From Verrucomicrobiota bacterium (GTDB taxonomy: Bacteria; Verrucomicrobiota; Verrucomicrobiia; Opitutales; Opitutaceae): a stretch of 36,437 bases of DNA. A model generated the notes under the pieces. That model did no database searches and was not told where the DNA came from. It worked only from the letters and a program-made list of their open reading frames with translations. A program made the translations under genes and the position numbers. Positions 23,310 to 32,093 of this stretch are shown here, piece by piece; position 1 is the first letter of the stretch, and every line of letters starts with the position of its first letter. The stretch spans positions 1 to 36,437 of the forward strand of contig JANYJB010000079.1 of assembly GCA_025361935.1 (NCBI GenBank). Direction: 5' to 3'.

Positions 23310-24250
23310 GGGGGATTGGCTGGCGGCACCGCGAGCGTGGGCGAGTGACGGAGCAAGCGGGCCAGTTCGCGGTCAACGAATCGCGGGACGAAGTTTTGCA
23401 ACCATGCGGGGCAGGGTTGGCCGGGGCGCCGCCGCCAGCGGCGGGTGAGGTAGGCGGCGGGCCAGCGCCAGCCGGTGAGCTTGCTTTCCCAGCGGTCGCG
23501 CAGGGCGGGATCGGCCCACGATGCGGCGGCGAACGCGGGGATGAGCGGCCGCCAGCGTTGCAGGAGGAGGAAGGTGTTTTGGGCGTTGTTAACGCTGCGT
23601 CCGGGCGACGCGCTGACGTGGTGACGCACGATGCTGGTGAGAGCGACGTAGTTTTGCCATCCGCCGGTGCGGAGGCGCAGGCAGAGATCGATGTCCTCGC
23701 AGCCGTTGATGAAGCGTTCGTCAAAGCCGCCGATGGCGTCGAAGCGGGTTTTGGAAATCAGGATGCAGGCGGCGGTGGCGGCGATGACCGGATGGACGGG
23801 GGGCGCGCCGGCGGGCAGGGTGCGGTCATGGGTGGGCTTGCCGCGGGCGTGGTAGAAGACGCCGCTGTGATCTACTTCGCCGGTGCGGGCGTTGAGCTGG
23901 ACGTTGCCGACGACGCCGGCCTGCGGGTGCGACGCGAGCACAGCGTGCATAGGCGCAAACCAGCCGGGGGTGAGCACGAGGTCGTTGTTGAGGAAGGCGA
24001 GGATGTCGCCGCGGGCGAGGCGCGCGCCGAGGTTGTTGCTGACGGCGTAGCCGAGGTTGCGGTCGTTGAGCAGGACGCGGTGACGGGGCGCGGGCAGGGA
24101 TTGCAGCCACTCGCGGGTCCCGTCGGTGCTGCCGTCGTCCACCCAGATGATTTCCCACGGCTCGGCCGGCGGGTTGGCCTCGAGGCTGGCGAGAAATTCC
24201 CGCGTGAGGTCGAGGCGGTTGAAGGTGGCGGTGATGATGGAGACGTGCAT
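23306..24250 (-). CDS. Glycosyltransferase family 2, rhamnosyltransferase-like
   Basis: This 314-residue cytoplasmic GT-A enzyme begins with VSIITATFNRLDLTREFLASL (strand 1 and helix) and WEIIWVDDGSTDGTREWL. The metal-binding DxD-type motif is in FLNNDLVLTPGWF (about 88-100), and the acceptor-side block GGFDERFINGCEDIDLCLRLR (about 173-193) holds the conserved E-D catalytic region of GT2 rhamnosyltransferase-like enzymes. The last about 80 residues are Arg/Trp-rich and may contact the membrane. It starts 35 nt after the upstream membrane-protein gene, and its stop overlaps the FkbM start by 4 nt. It probably adds one sugar of the repeat unit. Confidence 0.92.
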   Translation of the reverse strand: MHVSIITATFNRLDLTREFLASLEANPPAEPWEIIWVDDGSTDGTREWLQSLPAPRHRVLLNDRNLGYAVSNNLGARLARGDILAFLNNDLVLTPGWFAPMHAVLASHPQAGVVGNVQLNARTGEVDHSGVFYHARGKPTHDRTLPAGAPPVHPVIAATAACILISKTRFDAIGGFDERFINGCEDIDLCLRLRTGGWQNYVALTSIVRHHVSASPGRSVNNAQNTFLLLQRWRPLIPAFAAASWADPALRDRWESKLTGWRWPAAYLTRRWRRRPGQPCPAWLQNFVPRFVDRELARLLRHSPTLAVPPANPP

Positions 24251-24285
24251 GCGCGCGGCGTGTTGCGTGGTGATGTCGGGGGATT

Positions 24286-26178
24286 TTACTCAACAAGTGG
24301 GTGCGATGCGTGCGGTCCCGGATCAAGCCGGATTGCAAGACAGACCAGGGCGATGCCGAGGGGGACCAGCCAGAGTGCGATGCGCTGGAGAAAGTTTGAA
24401 GCCAGACTGGCAGGGCCGACTTCGCGCGGGAGCGTGAACGCGAGCCACGCCGCCGGATTTTTATCCTGGATGCGCAGAGTGAAGGGGCCGTCGGGCCGGT
24501 GGAAAACCGCAGACTGCCAGACATGACCTGCGTCGGTGGCAGGAGTAATCGCCCGGACGCTCCCTCGCTCGTCGATCAAAGTGAGCGACATGCCGGGAGC
24601 TTGTGGATTGCCGGCCACGAACATCTTCAGCCAAGAGGTGCGGCCGCCCGCCGGATAGTTGAATTCGATCGTGCCTGTTGCCGCATTGCCTGTGATCGAA
24701 TTGTAGGAACCCAAGATGGTTTCGTAGGAGCGGCCGGTTATTTCCGGAGAGTAATCCTCGGGGCCGAAACTGCCGGAGGGATTGGTCGCGATGTGCGCCG
24801 GGATAAGGGGATCGCGGAGATTGGTGGGCAGGATGTCGCGCAGAACAGGGTGGTTGAGAAAAGCCGCAAGGAGTGCGGGATCGGGAAAAGGGAGCTGCAG
24901 GAACGGGCGGGCTTTGAAAGCGGCGAGGTCATGGGTGAAGAGGAAAGCGCGCACGTTATTTTCCTGGGTGAGGATTTCCGAGCGCTTGTGCGCGATCTCC
25001 GCCGGCAGGCGTGTGATGGAAACATAAACAAGACTCCCGCTTACGACGCCAAACCACCAGAGGCCGAGTATAACCAGGGCTTTTTTAGGCCGGCCATTGA
25101 GCGTGATGAAAAGATAGAGGAGGCAGGCGCAGTTTATGCACAGCGTGAGCGTGAAATTATCAGCGTAGCGCGATGCATACGACCCTACGGCCCGGCCGTA
25201 GGCGATGGCGAGCGATTGCGCCTCGCCCCAGAGTCCCAGCGAAATCAGCAGCCAGGCCGGATCAGCGGCGGGGCGGCGTTGCCAGAGCGCCCAGAACAGG
25301 AGCAGAAACACGGGGGCTTGAAACAAGGGCGCAAGCCAGGGGATGGCCGTCGGCCAACTGGCGATTTTAAGCAACGCGGCCAAGAATTGGCCGACGCTAT
25401 GGGCCTTGAGGCCATCATGTGCGGGGACGTGGCAGACGAGTAAAAAACCTGCGATGACGATGGTGATGAGCACCAGCGAGCCGAGGAATTGCCGGCACCA
25501 GTCGCTCCTGTTTTGAGCGGCGCGCACGATGTGCAATCCGCAGATTACGGCGGGTGCAAAGAGACCGCTGGCCATCGAAATCAAACCCAGACCGCAGGAG
25601 GCAATCCCAAGCCACCAGCCGGGAGACAGGGTGCGGTAACGCCAGCAACACCCGATGCCAATCAGACCCCAAAGGGACACGAAGCACATCTGGGATTGGA
25701 AGCCCCACAGCGTATTTTCCCATCCGAAAGGTATCACGAAAATCGCAGTCGTGAAAAGCCCGAGCGCGAGTCTGGCGGCGTAAGAGGCGAGGGCTTGCCG
25801 GCACAATCCGATGAATAGGAGGATGCAGGCGACATGGATAAAGGCCTGCACAACCATTTCCAATTTGGGATCCCATAGGCCGTTGAGTTTAAGAAGGCCG
25901 ATCGCCAGCACGCGGGAAAAAAAGATGCGGTGTTCACAATGTCCGTCGAAGAGCGAGGCGAGTTGCAGGTGGTGCTCCAGGTAGGGAACCAAGAACAAAG
26001 AGGCTTCTCCGTTCCACTGATCCCAATAGGGAGTGGAGTTGCCGAACTGTCCAATGAGCCAGAGTTTGGCCGCGAGAATGATCCAAAACAGCCCGGCGAA
26101 ATAGAGCCACGTGGTGAGCGTGCGCATGCGGCAAGAGGGCTTCAGGCCCTTCGGTTGAGGGGAGGGCAGCGCGTTCAT
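24286..26178 (-). CDS. Polytopic membrane protein of unknown function, possible GT-C-type transferase
   Basis: This 630-residue protein has about ten hydrophobic segments (first at 22-42), then a soluble, strand-rich C-terminal part from about residue 450 and a last membrane span near 595-620. The first extracytoplasmic loop carries TPYWDQWNGEA (Asp53) and GHCEHRIFFSRV (79-90), acidic/His-containing motifs placed as in GT-C enzymes. It lacks the HxSP and REDxGFH blocks of the two DUF2079-like proteins in this operon, so it is a different family. I do not recognise a named domain. Context suggests periplasmic glycan modification or assembly. ATG 26178 overlaps the stop of the giant transferase by 4 nt; upstream open frame is a shadow of that gene. 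Confidence 0.78.
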   Translation of the reverse strand: MNALPSPQPKGLKPSCRMRTLTTWLYFAGLFWIILAAKLWLIGQFGNSTPYWDQWNGEASLFLVPYLEHHLQLASLFDGHCEHRIFFSRVLAIGLLKLNGLWDPKLEMVVQAFIHVACILLFIGLCRQALASYAARLALGLFTTAIFVIPFGWENTLWGFQSQMCFVSLWGLIGIGCCWRYRTLSPGWWLGIASCGLGLISMASGLFAPAVICGLHIVRAAQNRSDWCRQFLGSLVLITIVIAGFLLVCHVPAHDGLKAHSVGQFLAALLKIASWPTAIPWLAPLFQAPVFLLLFWALWQRRPAADPAWLLISLGLWGEAQSLAIAYGRAVGSYASRYADNFTLTLCINCACLLYLFITLNGRPKKALVILGLWWFGVVSGSLVYVSITRLPAEIAHKRSEILTQENNVRAFLFTHDLAAFKARPFLQLPFPDPALLAAFLNHPVLRDILPTNLRDPLIPAHIATNPSGSFGPEDYSPEITGRSYETILGSYNSITGNAATGTIEFNYPAGGRTSWLKMFVAGNPQAPGMSLTLIDERGSVRAITPATDAGHVWQSAVFHRPDGPFTLRIQDKNPAAWLAFTLPREVGPASLASNFLQRIALWLVPLGIALVCLAIRLDPGPHASHPLVE

Positions 26179-29100
26179 GGCGTCGCGGGATCTTGCTTCG
26201 TGGCAGCGAGGGCGGCCAAGCGGCCGGCGTCGTAGGTGCCGTGTTCCAGCAGCGCGGTGGCGGGGTGCGTGCGGATGTTGTGTCCTTCGCCGAGCAGCGG
26301 GAAAACGGGGAGACCCAGTTTCCAGAGGACGTAGTTTGCACTGAGCTGGTCGCGCTGGCTGCCGCGGCTGAGCTGACCCCACCATGCGTCGAAAAACGCG
26401 CGCGTCTCGGGACGTTGCGGACGGCAGGCGAAGAAGCCGGTCTCGATCAACCCTTGGTCGGTCGGATAACCCTCGCGCTGGTAGGCGAGCATCTGCGCGA
26501 CGATGGTCTCGGTGCGATCCTTGCCGGACAACGCGCAGATGACGGCCTCGTGATAAAGACAGCGCCGGAGAGGATGAGGCACAAAGGCGACGGGAAGATT
26601 CGAGTCAGCGAAGCGACGGAGCAAGGGGCCAAGATCGTCGCGGATGATGATGTTGGCGTCGCACCAGACGACGATGTCGTAGTGCGCGAGACAGTGGTGC
26701 GGCTGGAGTTTGGCGTGGCGGGACGCGCGGGTGAGATTATCCGCCGGCCCTTCGAGTGGGCGCACTTGGAAGACGCCGTAGCCGTCGGTTTCGGGCCTGT
26801 CGGTGAACAGGAAATAATCGATGTCAGGGGAAAGATGTTCGGGAAGGCGCAGGGTGTCGTAACCGCCGGTGATGCTGGTGCAGAACGCGATGGTGTTGCC
26901 GGTGCGGCGGGAGGCGCGGTAGGCGGCGATGCGGGCGGCCACCGTCGATTCAAGATAGGGATAGGGGCGGTCACGGAGATAGTGCGACGGCAACGATGTG
27001 ATCGACGGGAGGGGAATCGGCGGTGTCGGTCGCGGGGCCGGGGATCTGGCCAAGGCTGCAAGGGGGCAAGTGGCCGATAATAGCAGCGAAGGGTGTCGGG
27101 CGAGGTAGCGGGTGCCGTCGAATCGAGGGTGGGGTTGACGATCTTCTTTCCATCCGTGGCGGAGATAGTGGACGAGCGGTTCGGCACCGGTGCGGACGAC
27201 ATCGGGATTGCCGGCCAGATACCAGCGGACGTCAAAAAAGGGATGCGGATTAAGACCGAGGCGCCACCCGGTATCGAGGTAGTGGGCCAGCGCGTTGCCG
27301 ATGACAACGTTGGCCAGTGACGACGCGGACTTGAGCTGCCACCGATAAAAATTTTCGTCGAAAACCGCGCTCAGGAGAGAAGCCGTGGCGCGATTGGAAT
27401 CGGACGCGGGCGTTTCGTCGAGGGCGCCCGAGATATCGGGGCGGGCCGCCACTCGTCGCGGCGGCCAAGACACCGAGAAGTCTTCGTGCACGAAGGTGAG
27501 GTTCGGATTGTAAGCTGGATCGTTGTCCAGAAGCGGCCCCCATGTCGTTCGCATGTAGGCCGCCTCGCGTTCGGCCCGGATGATTTTTTTAGGGGAGTTG
27601 TCGGTGCCGCGGCTGGCGGATTCGTGGTGGTAGAGTTCGGCGAAGGGCGTCCAGAGATTCCGATAGCCCGCCTTCCGCACGCGGAGGCAGAAATCGACGT
27701 CGTTGAAGCTGACGGCGAGGTGGTTTTCGTTGAGGCCGCCCACCTGTTCGTAAATCGACTTGCGCACCACGAGGCAGGCGGCGGTGACGGCGCTGTAGTT
27801 TTGCGCGAGCAAAAGCCGGCTCATGCCACCGTGGTAACCGCGCGCCATCCCTTTAAAGGCGTGGCCGGCGACGCCATTTTCACGCTTCGGCCCAGCTATG
27901 CCCAGGACCACGCCGGCGTGCTGGATTTTGTCGTCAGGATAATAAAGCATGGCGCCGACCGCACCGATGTCGGCGCGCAGGGCGTGCGAGACCATTTCTT
28001 CCAGCCAGCCGGAGGTGATGGGTTCGATGTCGTTGTTGACGAGGGCGAGGAGTTCGCCGCGCGCCTCGCGGGCGGCGCGGTTGTTGAGGGCGGAGTAGTT
28101 GAAGGGGCCGTCGTCGCGGAGCACGCGCACACGGGGGTCGCGGGCGGCAAGTTCAGCCAGGAAGGCGAGGGTGGCGGGGTCGTCGGAGCCGTTGTCCACA
28201 ATGAGCACCTCGTAGCGCGGATAAGTGGTGAGCTTCAGGATGGACTCGATGCAGGGACGAAGAATCTCGACGCGATTGCGCGTGGGAATGATGAGGGAAA
28301 CGAGGGGCGGCTGGTCCGGCAGCGCGTGCCGGATGCGCCACTGGCGCGCGGGTCCGGGCACGACCTCGGCGTGCCAGCCCCGGCGCCGCAGGGCATCATC
28401 CAATGACTTTTTGGCGGCGTCGGTGTGGTAGTTTTTCTTGTCAGCACGCAATGCGGTGGAGCCCGCGATCGCCCGCCAGTGGTAGAGAATTTTGGGAAGG
28501 TGGACGATTTGGTCGTCACGCAGCCGCTCGACCGCACGCAGGGCGAGATCCCAATCCTGGGCGCCTTCGTGGCCGACGCGGAATCCGCCGAGCGCGCGCA
28601 GCAGCGCGGTTTTATAAAGCGTGAGGTGGCAGAAATAATTCTGGCCGAGCAGCAGATCGGGATTCCAGCCGGGTTTGAAATACGGGTCGTAGCGCCGGCC
28701 CTGCTCGTTGATCTTGTCTTCGTCCGAATAAACGAGCTCCGCCGCCGGATGATTGATGAGGAGGCGCACGATTTCCGCCAAGGCGTGCGGGACCAGCTCG
28801 TCGTCGTGGTCGAGCAAGGCGGTGAAAACGCCGGTGGAAAGCGCGAGGGCGGAATTGGACGCGGCGGAGATGTGGCCGTTTTCGGCGCGATGGACGACCT
28901 TGATCCTGGGGTCGTGCACCGCATAGCCGTCGAGCAGCGGGCGGATGGCGGGATGGGTGGAGGCGTCGTTGGCGATGCAGAGTTCCCAGTGCGGATAAGT
29001 CTGGTTGAGGACGCTCTCGATGGCCCGGCGAAGCCACCGTTCGGGCGGATTGAAGACCGGCATGAGCACCGAGATGAGCGGACCGTTTTCCGGCGGAATC

Positions 29101-29504
29101 GCAGGAGGGTTTACACGCGTGTCCGCCGCCAGCCACGTGGCGTAGTCACACACGAGTGGCGCCCGGGCGGATCGCATCCAAAGCAGGCGGCTGTAGAGTT
29201 CGACGGTGTTGCCGGACACGGTTTCCGCCTCAAGCACGACATACTTCAGGCCCGGCCAGGTTTTTATCAGCCAGCGAAAACCGGCGTCGAGGGCTGGCTG
29301 CGGGAAATGAGCGCCGAGATCGGGCCGGTCAACGCGGTCGCAAATCACCACCCGCGACCCGATGCGCACGCGAATCTGGCGGGCGGCGCGGCCTTGCTCG
29401 TCGAGAAACCACCCGGTGATGGTGAAGGGATTTTCGGTAACCCTGCCGGCGGGGGCGATATCGAGATGATACCTGCAATGATCGGGTTTGGATAAATTGG
29501 ACAT
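26175..29504 (-). CDS. Giant glycosyltransferase: beta domain + two GT2 domains + FD..YL repeats + DUF616-like domain
   Basis: This 1109-residue cytoplasmic protein carries three putative catalytic units. Residues 25-110 form a beta-rich module (TGWFLDEQG, RVRIG, RPDLGAHF). GT2-A spans about 143-350 (LISVLMPVFNPPERWL, LDHDDE at 231-236, DEDKINEQG). GT2-B spans about 401-640 (VSLIIPTRNRVEIL, VNNDIEP at 489-495, NDVDFCLRVRKAGY). Between 715 and 805 a motif repeats about three times (FDENFY, FDVRWYLAGNPDV, FDGTRYLARHP, interleaved with HYL..GW). The C-terminal about 870-1070 (FCTSITGGYDTL, DYFLFTDRPE, RASRHAKLQPH, VVWCDANIIIRDD) resembles the DUF616/TOD1 glycosyltransferase-like family. Such enzymes can add several different sugars from one chain. 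It follows the first operon gene by 3 nt. Confidence 0.92.
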   Translation of the reverse strand: MSNLSKPDHCRYHLDIAPAGRVTENPFTITGWFLDEQGRAARQIRVRIGSRVVICDRVDRPDLGAHFPQPALDAGFRWLIKTWPGLKYVVLEAETVSGNTVELYSRLLWMRSARAPLVCDYATWLAADTRVNPPAIPPENGPLISVLMPVFNPPERWLRRAIESVLNQTYPHWELCIANDASTHPAIRPLLDGYAVHDPRIKVVHRAENGHISAASNSALALSTGVFTALLDHDDELVPHALAEIVRLLINHPAAELVYSDEDKINEQGRRYDPYFKPGWNPDLLLGQNYFCHLTLYKTALLRALGGFRVGHEGAQDWDLALRAVERLRDDQIVHLPKILYHWRAIAGSTALRADKKNYHTDAAKKSLDDALRRRGWHAEVVPGPARQWRIRHALPDQPPLVSLIIPTRNRVEILRPCIESILKLTTYPRYEVLIVDNGSDDPATLAFLAELAARDPRVRVLRDDGPFNYSALNNRAAREARGELLALVNNDIEPITSGWLEEMVSHALRADIGAVGAMLYYPDDKIQHAGVVLGIAGPKRENGVAGHAFKGMARGYHGGMSRLLLAQNYSAVTAACLVVRKSIYEQVGGLNENHLAVSFNDVDFCLRVRKAGYRNLWTPFAELYHHESASRGTDNSPKKIIRAEREAAYMRTTWGPLLDNDPAYNPNLTFVHEDFSVSWPPRRVAARPDISGALDETPASDSNRATASLLSAVFDENFYRWQLKSASSLANVVIGNALAHYLDTGWRLGLNPHPFFDVRWYLAGNPDVVRTGAEPLVHYLRHGWKEDRQPHPRFDGTRYLARHPSLLLSATCPLAALARSPAPRPTPPIPLPSITSLPSHYLRDRPYPYLESTVAARIAAYRASRRTGNTIAFCTSITGGYDTLRLPEHLSPDIDYFLFTDRPETDGYGVFQVRPLEGPADNLTRASRHAKLQPHHCLAHYDIVVWCDANIIIRDDLGPLLRRFADSNLPVAFVPHPLRRCLYHEAVICALSGKDRTETIVAQMLAYQREGYPTDQGLIETGFFACRPQRPETRAFFDAWWGQLSRGSQRDQLSANYVLWKLGLPVFPLLGEGHNIRTHPATALLEHGTYDAGRLAALAATKQDPATP

Positions 29505-29507
29505 GGC

Positions 29508-31910
29508 TTAGCTCCTCGTGGCGGCGCGGCGGCAGTGTGCAAGGTATTCCCCGGTATAGTAGGCGGGGCTGGCGGGAGGCGCGTTCATCGCGCCGGGATT
29601 TTTGGGAGTGGTCTGAAGCGTGTGGATAAAATATTTTACCTGCGAAAGCAGTTCCGCCGGGGGCAAGTTGACGTCGAACAGCAGGGTGTCCACGGCGGCG
29701 GTCTCCAGACGTTCGGGAAAACACCCGATGCTCGAGGCCATGATCGGGCGGTGCGAGGCGAGGGCGTAACTCAGGGTGTAGCTGTAGGTCTCCGGGCAGA
29801 GGGCGGGAAAAAAAAAGACGTCGATGCCGCGGTGGTTGATAAGGTCGGCAAGTTGCTCCGGTTTATAGCCGCCGGTGATGACCACGTGAGGGAGAGGGAG
29901 ATCCGTGCGACCGATGAGCGTGTAGCGCCAGGGGAGTTTTGCGTCGCGGGAAAGCCGGGCCAGCGCCTCGACCACTGACGAGCCTTTCACGAGGCTGAGA
30001 TCGCCTAGGAGGCCGATGTTTACCGAGGAGCCTACGGGTTTCGGGGGCCGCGTCGCCGCAGGACGGGCGTCTTCAGGGTGGGGAACAACGCGGGTGGAGG
30101 CGAAACGATAAAGCGTGCCGAAGATGTCCCGGGTGGAGCGGCTGGGGAAGATGACTTCGCGAGCCGTTTCCAGCAGCGGACGATGCGCCTCGCGCCAGGC
30201 CTCCGGTGTCTGCTCGGGGAGAACAAGGTCGGGCTTCCCCATCGGCGCCCGCAGCGGGTCGCCCTCGTAACGGTGCCGATCGTTCACGAGGGTAGGATTG
30301 GCGCCGATCCAGTGGTAGTCGTGAACGGTGACGACATGCGGGAGCCCGAGCGCGCGGGGCAGGTCGTGGAGTTTTCGTGGGACACCCATCGTGTGGTGAA
30401 AATGAACCAGCGCGGGGCGCAGGGCGCACAGCAGCGCTAGCAGCGGTTCCCAGTCTTGAGGCAGGGTGAGCGCGATGCTTTCGCCAGCGTCCTCCTTGAC
30501 GTCGGGATGAATCAATAAGGTGTCGCGGGCGGAGCCCGGTCTGATGAGCACGAAATGGGCCTTGTCGCCCAGGTGCGCGGCGAGTTCCGCGATATGCTGC
30601 CGCGTGCCGCCGCCCAGATGATGGCTGATCGCGAGGATGACCGGGCGCTGGAGCCGGCCGATGATTTCGCACATCCGGCAGAGCCGCGCGGCAGCCAGGG
30701 GATTGGCGTTCGCGAAGCGGACGACATCGGCGAAATACGACGGGTGAAGACGGCGGAGCGCTTTTCTGGCCTTGGCCATCAGAGCGGCTTTTTCGCCGGC
30801 GAAGCTCATGCCGCCGAAGTGGCGGACGTAAACGTTCGGCGTGATGAGGTTTTTGAAGCCGTGCCGGAGGGCGCGCTGGCAAAAGTCGTTTTCCTCGCCG
30901 TAGCCCCGGCCGAAATTTTTTTCGTCGAGCGGCCCGACGCGGGCAAGGCAGTCGGCGCGCACATACATGCAAAAACCCACGCCGGTCGGCGCCTCGACGT
31001 CGGGGAGACGATGCCTAGAAAGGCTCAGGTCTATCTCGGCCTCGGGGAGATTCAGGAACAACGGGTTTTCGGCGAAAGCGTTTGGAAAGCTCGCGAGGGC
31101 GGCGTTGTTGGAAAGGGGCGTGACCGTGCCGACGTCGGGGCGCGCCCACGCGGCCTGCTGTAATCGGCTCAACCAGTCGTTGGCGACATGGGCGTCGCTG
31201 TTCAGCAGGACAACGTCGGCTCCGTCCGCGGCTTGCAGCCCGCGGTTGATGGTCCGCACGAAGCCGAGGTTTTTTTTGTTTTCCAGAACGGCGAAATGCC
31301 GGGGCCAGCGCCTCGCGAGTTCGGCCAGCATGGGAGCCATCCCGGCTTCGGGGCTGGCGTCGTTGATGGCGAGCAGGCGGCGGTTACCGTGCCCGGCGAT
31401 TTCGCCCATCGCGCGTTCCAGGCAGGTCCGCGTCATGCCCACGTCGCGATAAATCGGGACGATGACCGCCACGGGACGCGACGCGGCGGGCGGGGGCGTC
31501 TCGGCGTTCGCCGGCCGGAGCAGGCCAAGGACTTTGTCCAGGGGAACCTCGTCGAAGCGGACGGGTGTTTCCTGGTGGTGGTGCAGGATGAACACCCGGC
31601 GCGAGCCCAGCCGGATGGTTTGGTTGTCGCGGGTCAGGGCCTCGACGTGAAGCCGGTGCAGGCCCCGGGGGGCATGGACCCGAGTGACGAAGCCGCATCG
31701 CGGATGCACCTCGCGGCGCCCGAGGAAATGCGCCTGCACGTCGGGCCGCACGATCGGCTGGCATTCGAAAAGCTCGCGCCCGATGCGCACCCGTATCGCC
31801 AGGGCCGGGAATCCTGCTTCATCGCAAAACCACCCGGCGACGTGGATCGGGCTGTCAACCGCCCGCAGAAAAGCCGGGGCGGGCGCGTCGATGTTGTGGG
31901 CGGCGGGCAT
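29508..31910 (-). CDS. Bifunctional glycosyltransferase: beta domain + GT2 + GT4
   Basis: This 800-residue protein is the first gene of the glycan operon. Residues 20-108 form a beta-rich module (VAGWFCDEAG, IRVRIG, RPDVQAHF, GFVTRVHAPRG) homologous to the N-terminus of the next protein. A GT2 domain follows at about 147-400 (VAVIVPIYRDVGMT, LLNSDAHVANDW with the DxD-like NSD at 237-239, GFCMYVRADCL, GYGEENDFCQRALRHG). The GT4 (GT-B) domain is about 423-790 (VILAISHHLGGGTRQHIAEL, HVVTVHDYHWIG, NIGLLGDLSLVKGSSVVEAL, FFFPALCPETYSYTLSYALAS). Two transferases on one chain could build a disaccharide step in order. It starts at ATG 31910, next to a 183-nt region shared with the divergent efflux operon. 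Confidence 0.92.
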   Translation of the reverse strand: MPAAHNIDAPAPAFLRAVDSPIHVAGWFCDEAGFPALAIRVRIGRELFECQPIVRPDVQAHFLGRREVHPRCGFVTRVHAPRGLHRLHVEALTRDNQTIRLGSRRVFILHHHQETPVRFDEVPLDKVLGLLRPANAETPPPAASRPVAVIVPIYRDVGMTRTCLERAMGEIAGHGNRRLLAINDASPEAGMAPMLAELARRWPRHFAVLENKKNLGFVRTINRGLQAADGADVVLLNSDAHVANDWLSRLQQAAWARPDVGTVTPLSNNAALASFPNAFAENPLFLNLPEAEIDLSLSRHRLPDVEAPTGVGFCMYVRADCLARVGPLDEKNFGRGYGEENDFCQRALRHGFKNLITPNVYVRHFGGMSFAGEKAALMAKARKALRRLHPSYFADVVRFANANPLAAARLCRMCEIIGRLQRPVILAISHHLGGGTRQHIAELAAHLGDKAHFVLIRPGSARDTLLIHPDVKEDAGESIALTLPQDWEPLLALLCALRPALVHFHHTMGVPRKLHDLPRALGLPHVVTVHDYHWIGANPTLVNDRHRYEGDPLRAPMGKPDLVLPEQTPEAWREAHRPLLETAREVIFPSRSTRDIFGTLYRFASTRVVPHPEDARPAATRPPKPVGSSVNIGLLGDLSLVKGSSVVEALARLSRDAKLPWRYTLIGRTDLPLPHVVITGGYKPEQLADLINHRGIDVFFFPALCPETYSYTLSYALASHRPIMASSIGCFPERLETAAVDTLLFDVNLPPAELLSQVKYFIHTLQTTPKNPGAMNAPPASPAYYTGEYLAHCRRAATRS

Positions 31911-32093
31911 CGGTTCAGCGGGCGGGCGCCCGCAGTGGGCAAAGCGGATTCCTCATGGCGGCTGCGAGAACAACGCCCGTCCCAGAAACCGATAACAAGT
32001 GCAATCCTCGCGCCCGGATGATTTTGCACGCGCCCAACTTCGGTGTTGCCAGCGGAACCGCCGACCACGGTTATTCGGGGGTAAACCTCCATT
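31911..32093. promoter_or_regulatory. Divergent promoter region between the glycan operon and the efflux operon
   Basis: This 183-nt gap must contain promoters for a leftward operon of about 19.7 kb and a rightward operon of more than 4.3 kb. A perfect 12-bp palindrome GCGGGCGCCCGC lies at 31922-31933, just before the leftward start codon. No convincing -35/-10 pair could be read by eye. The open frames crossing the gap are low-quality and appear to be shadows. Confidence 0.55.

Noticed and set aside
31922-31933. GCGGGCGCCCGC palindrome as an operator for the glycan operon
   Set aside because: A 12-bp GC-only palindrome is not unlikely in DNA of this base composition, and it has no second copy nearby. 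It is kept as a remark in the promoter-region feature only.
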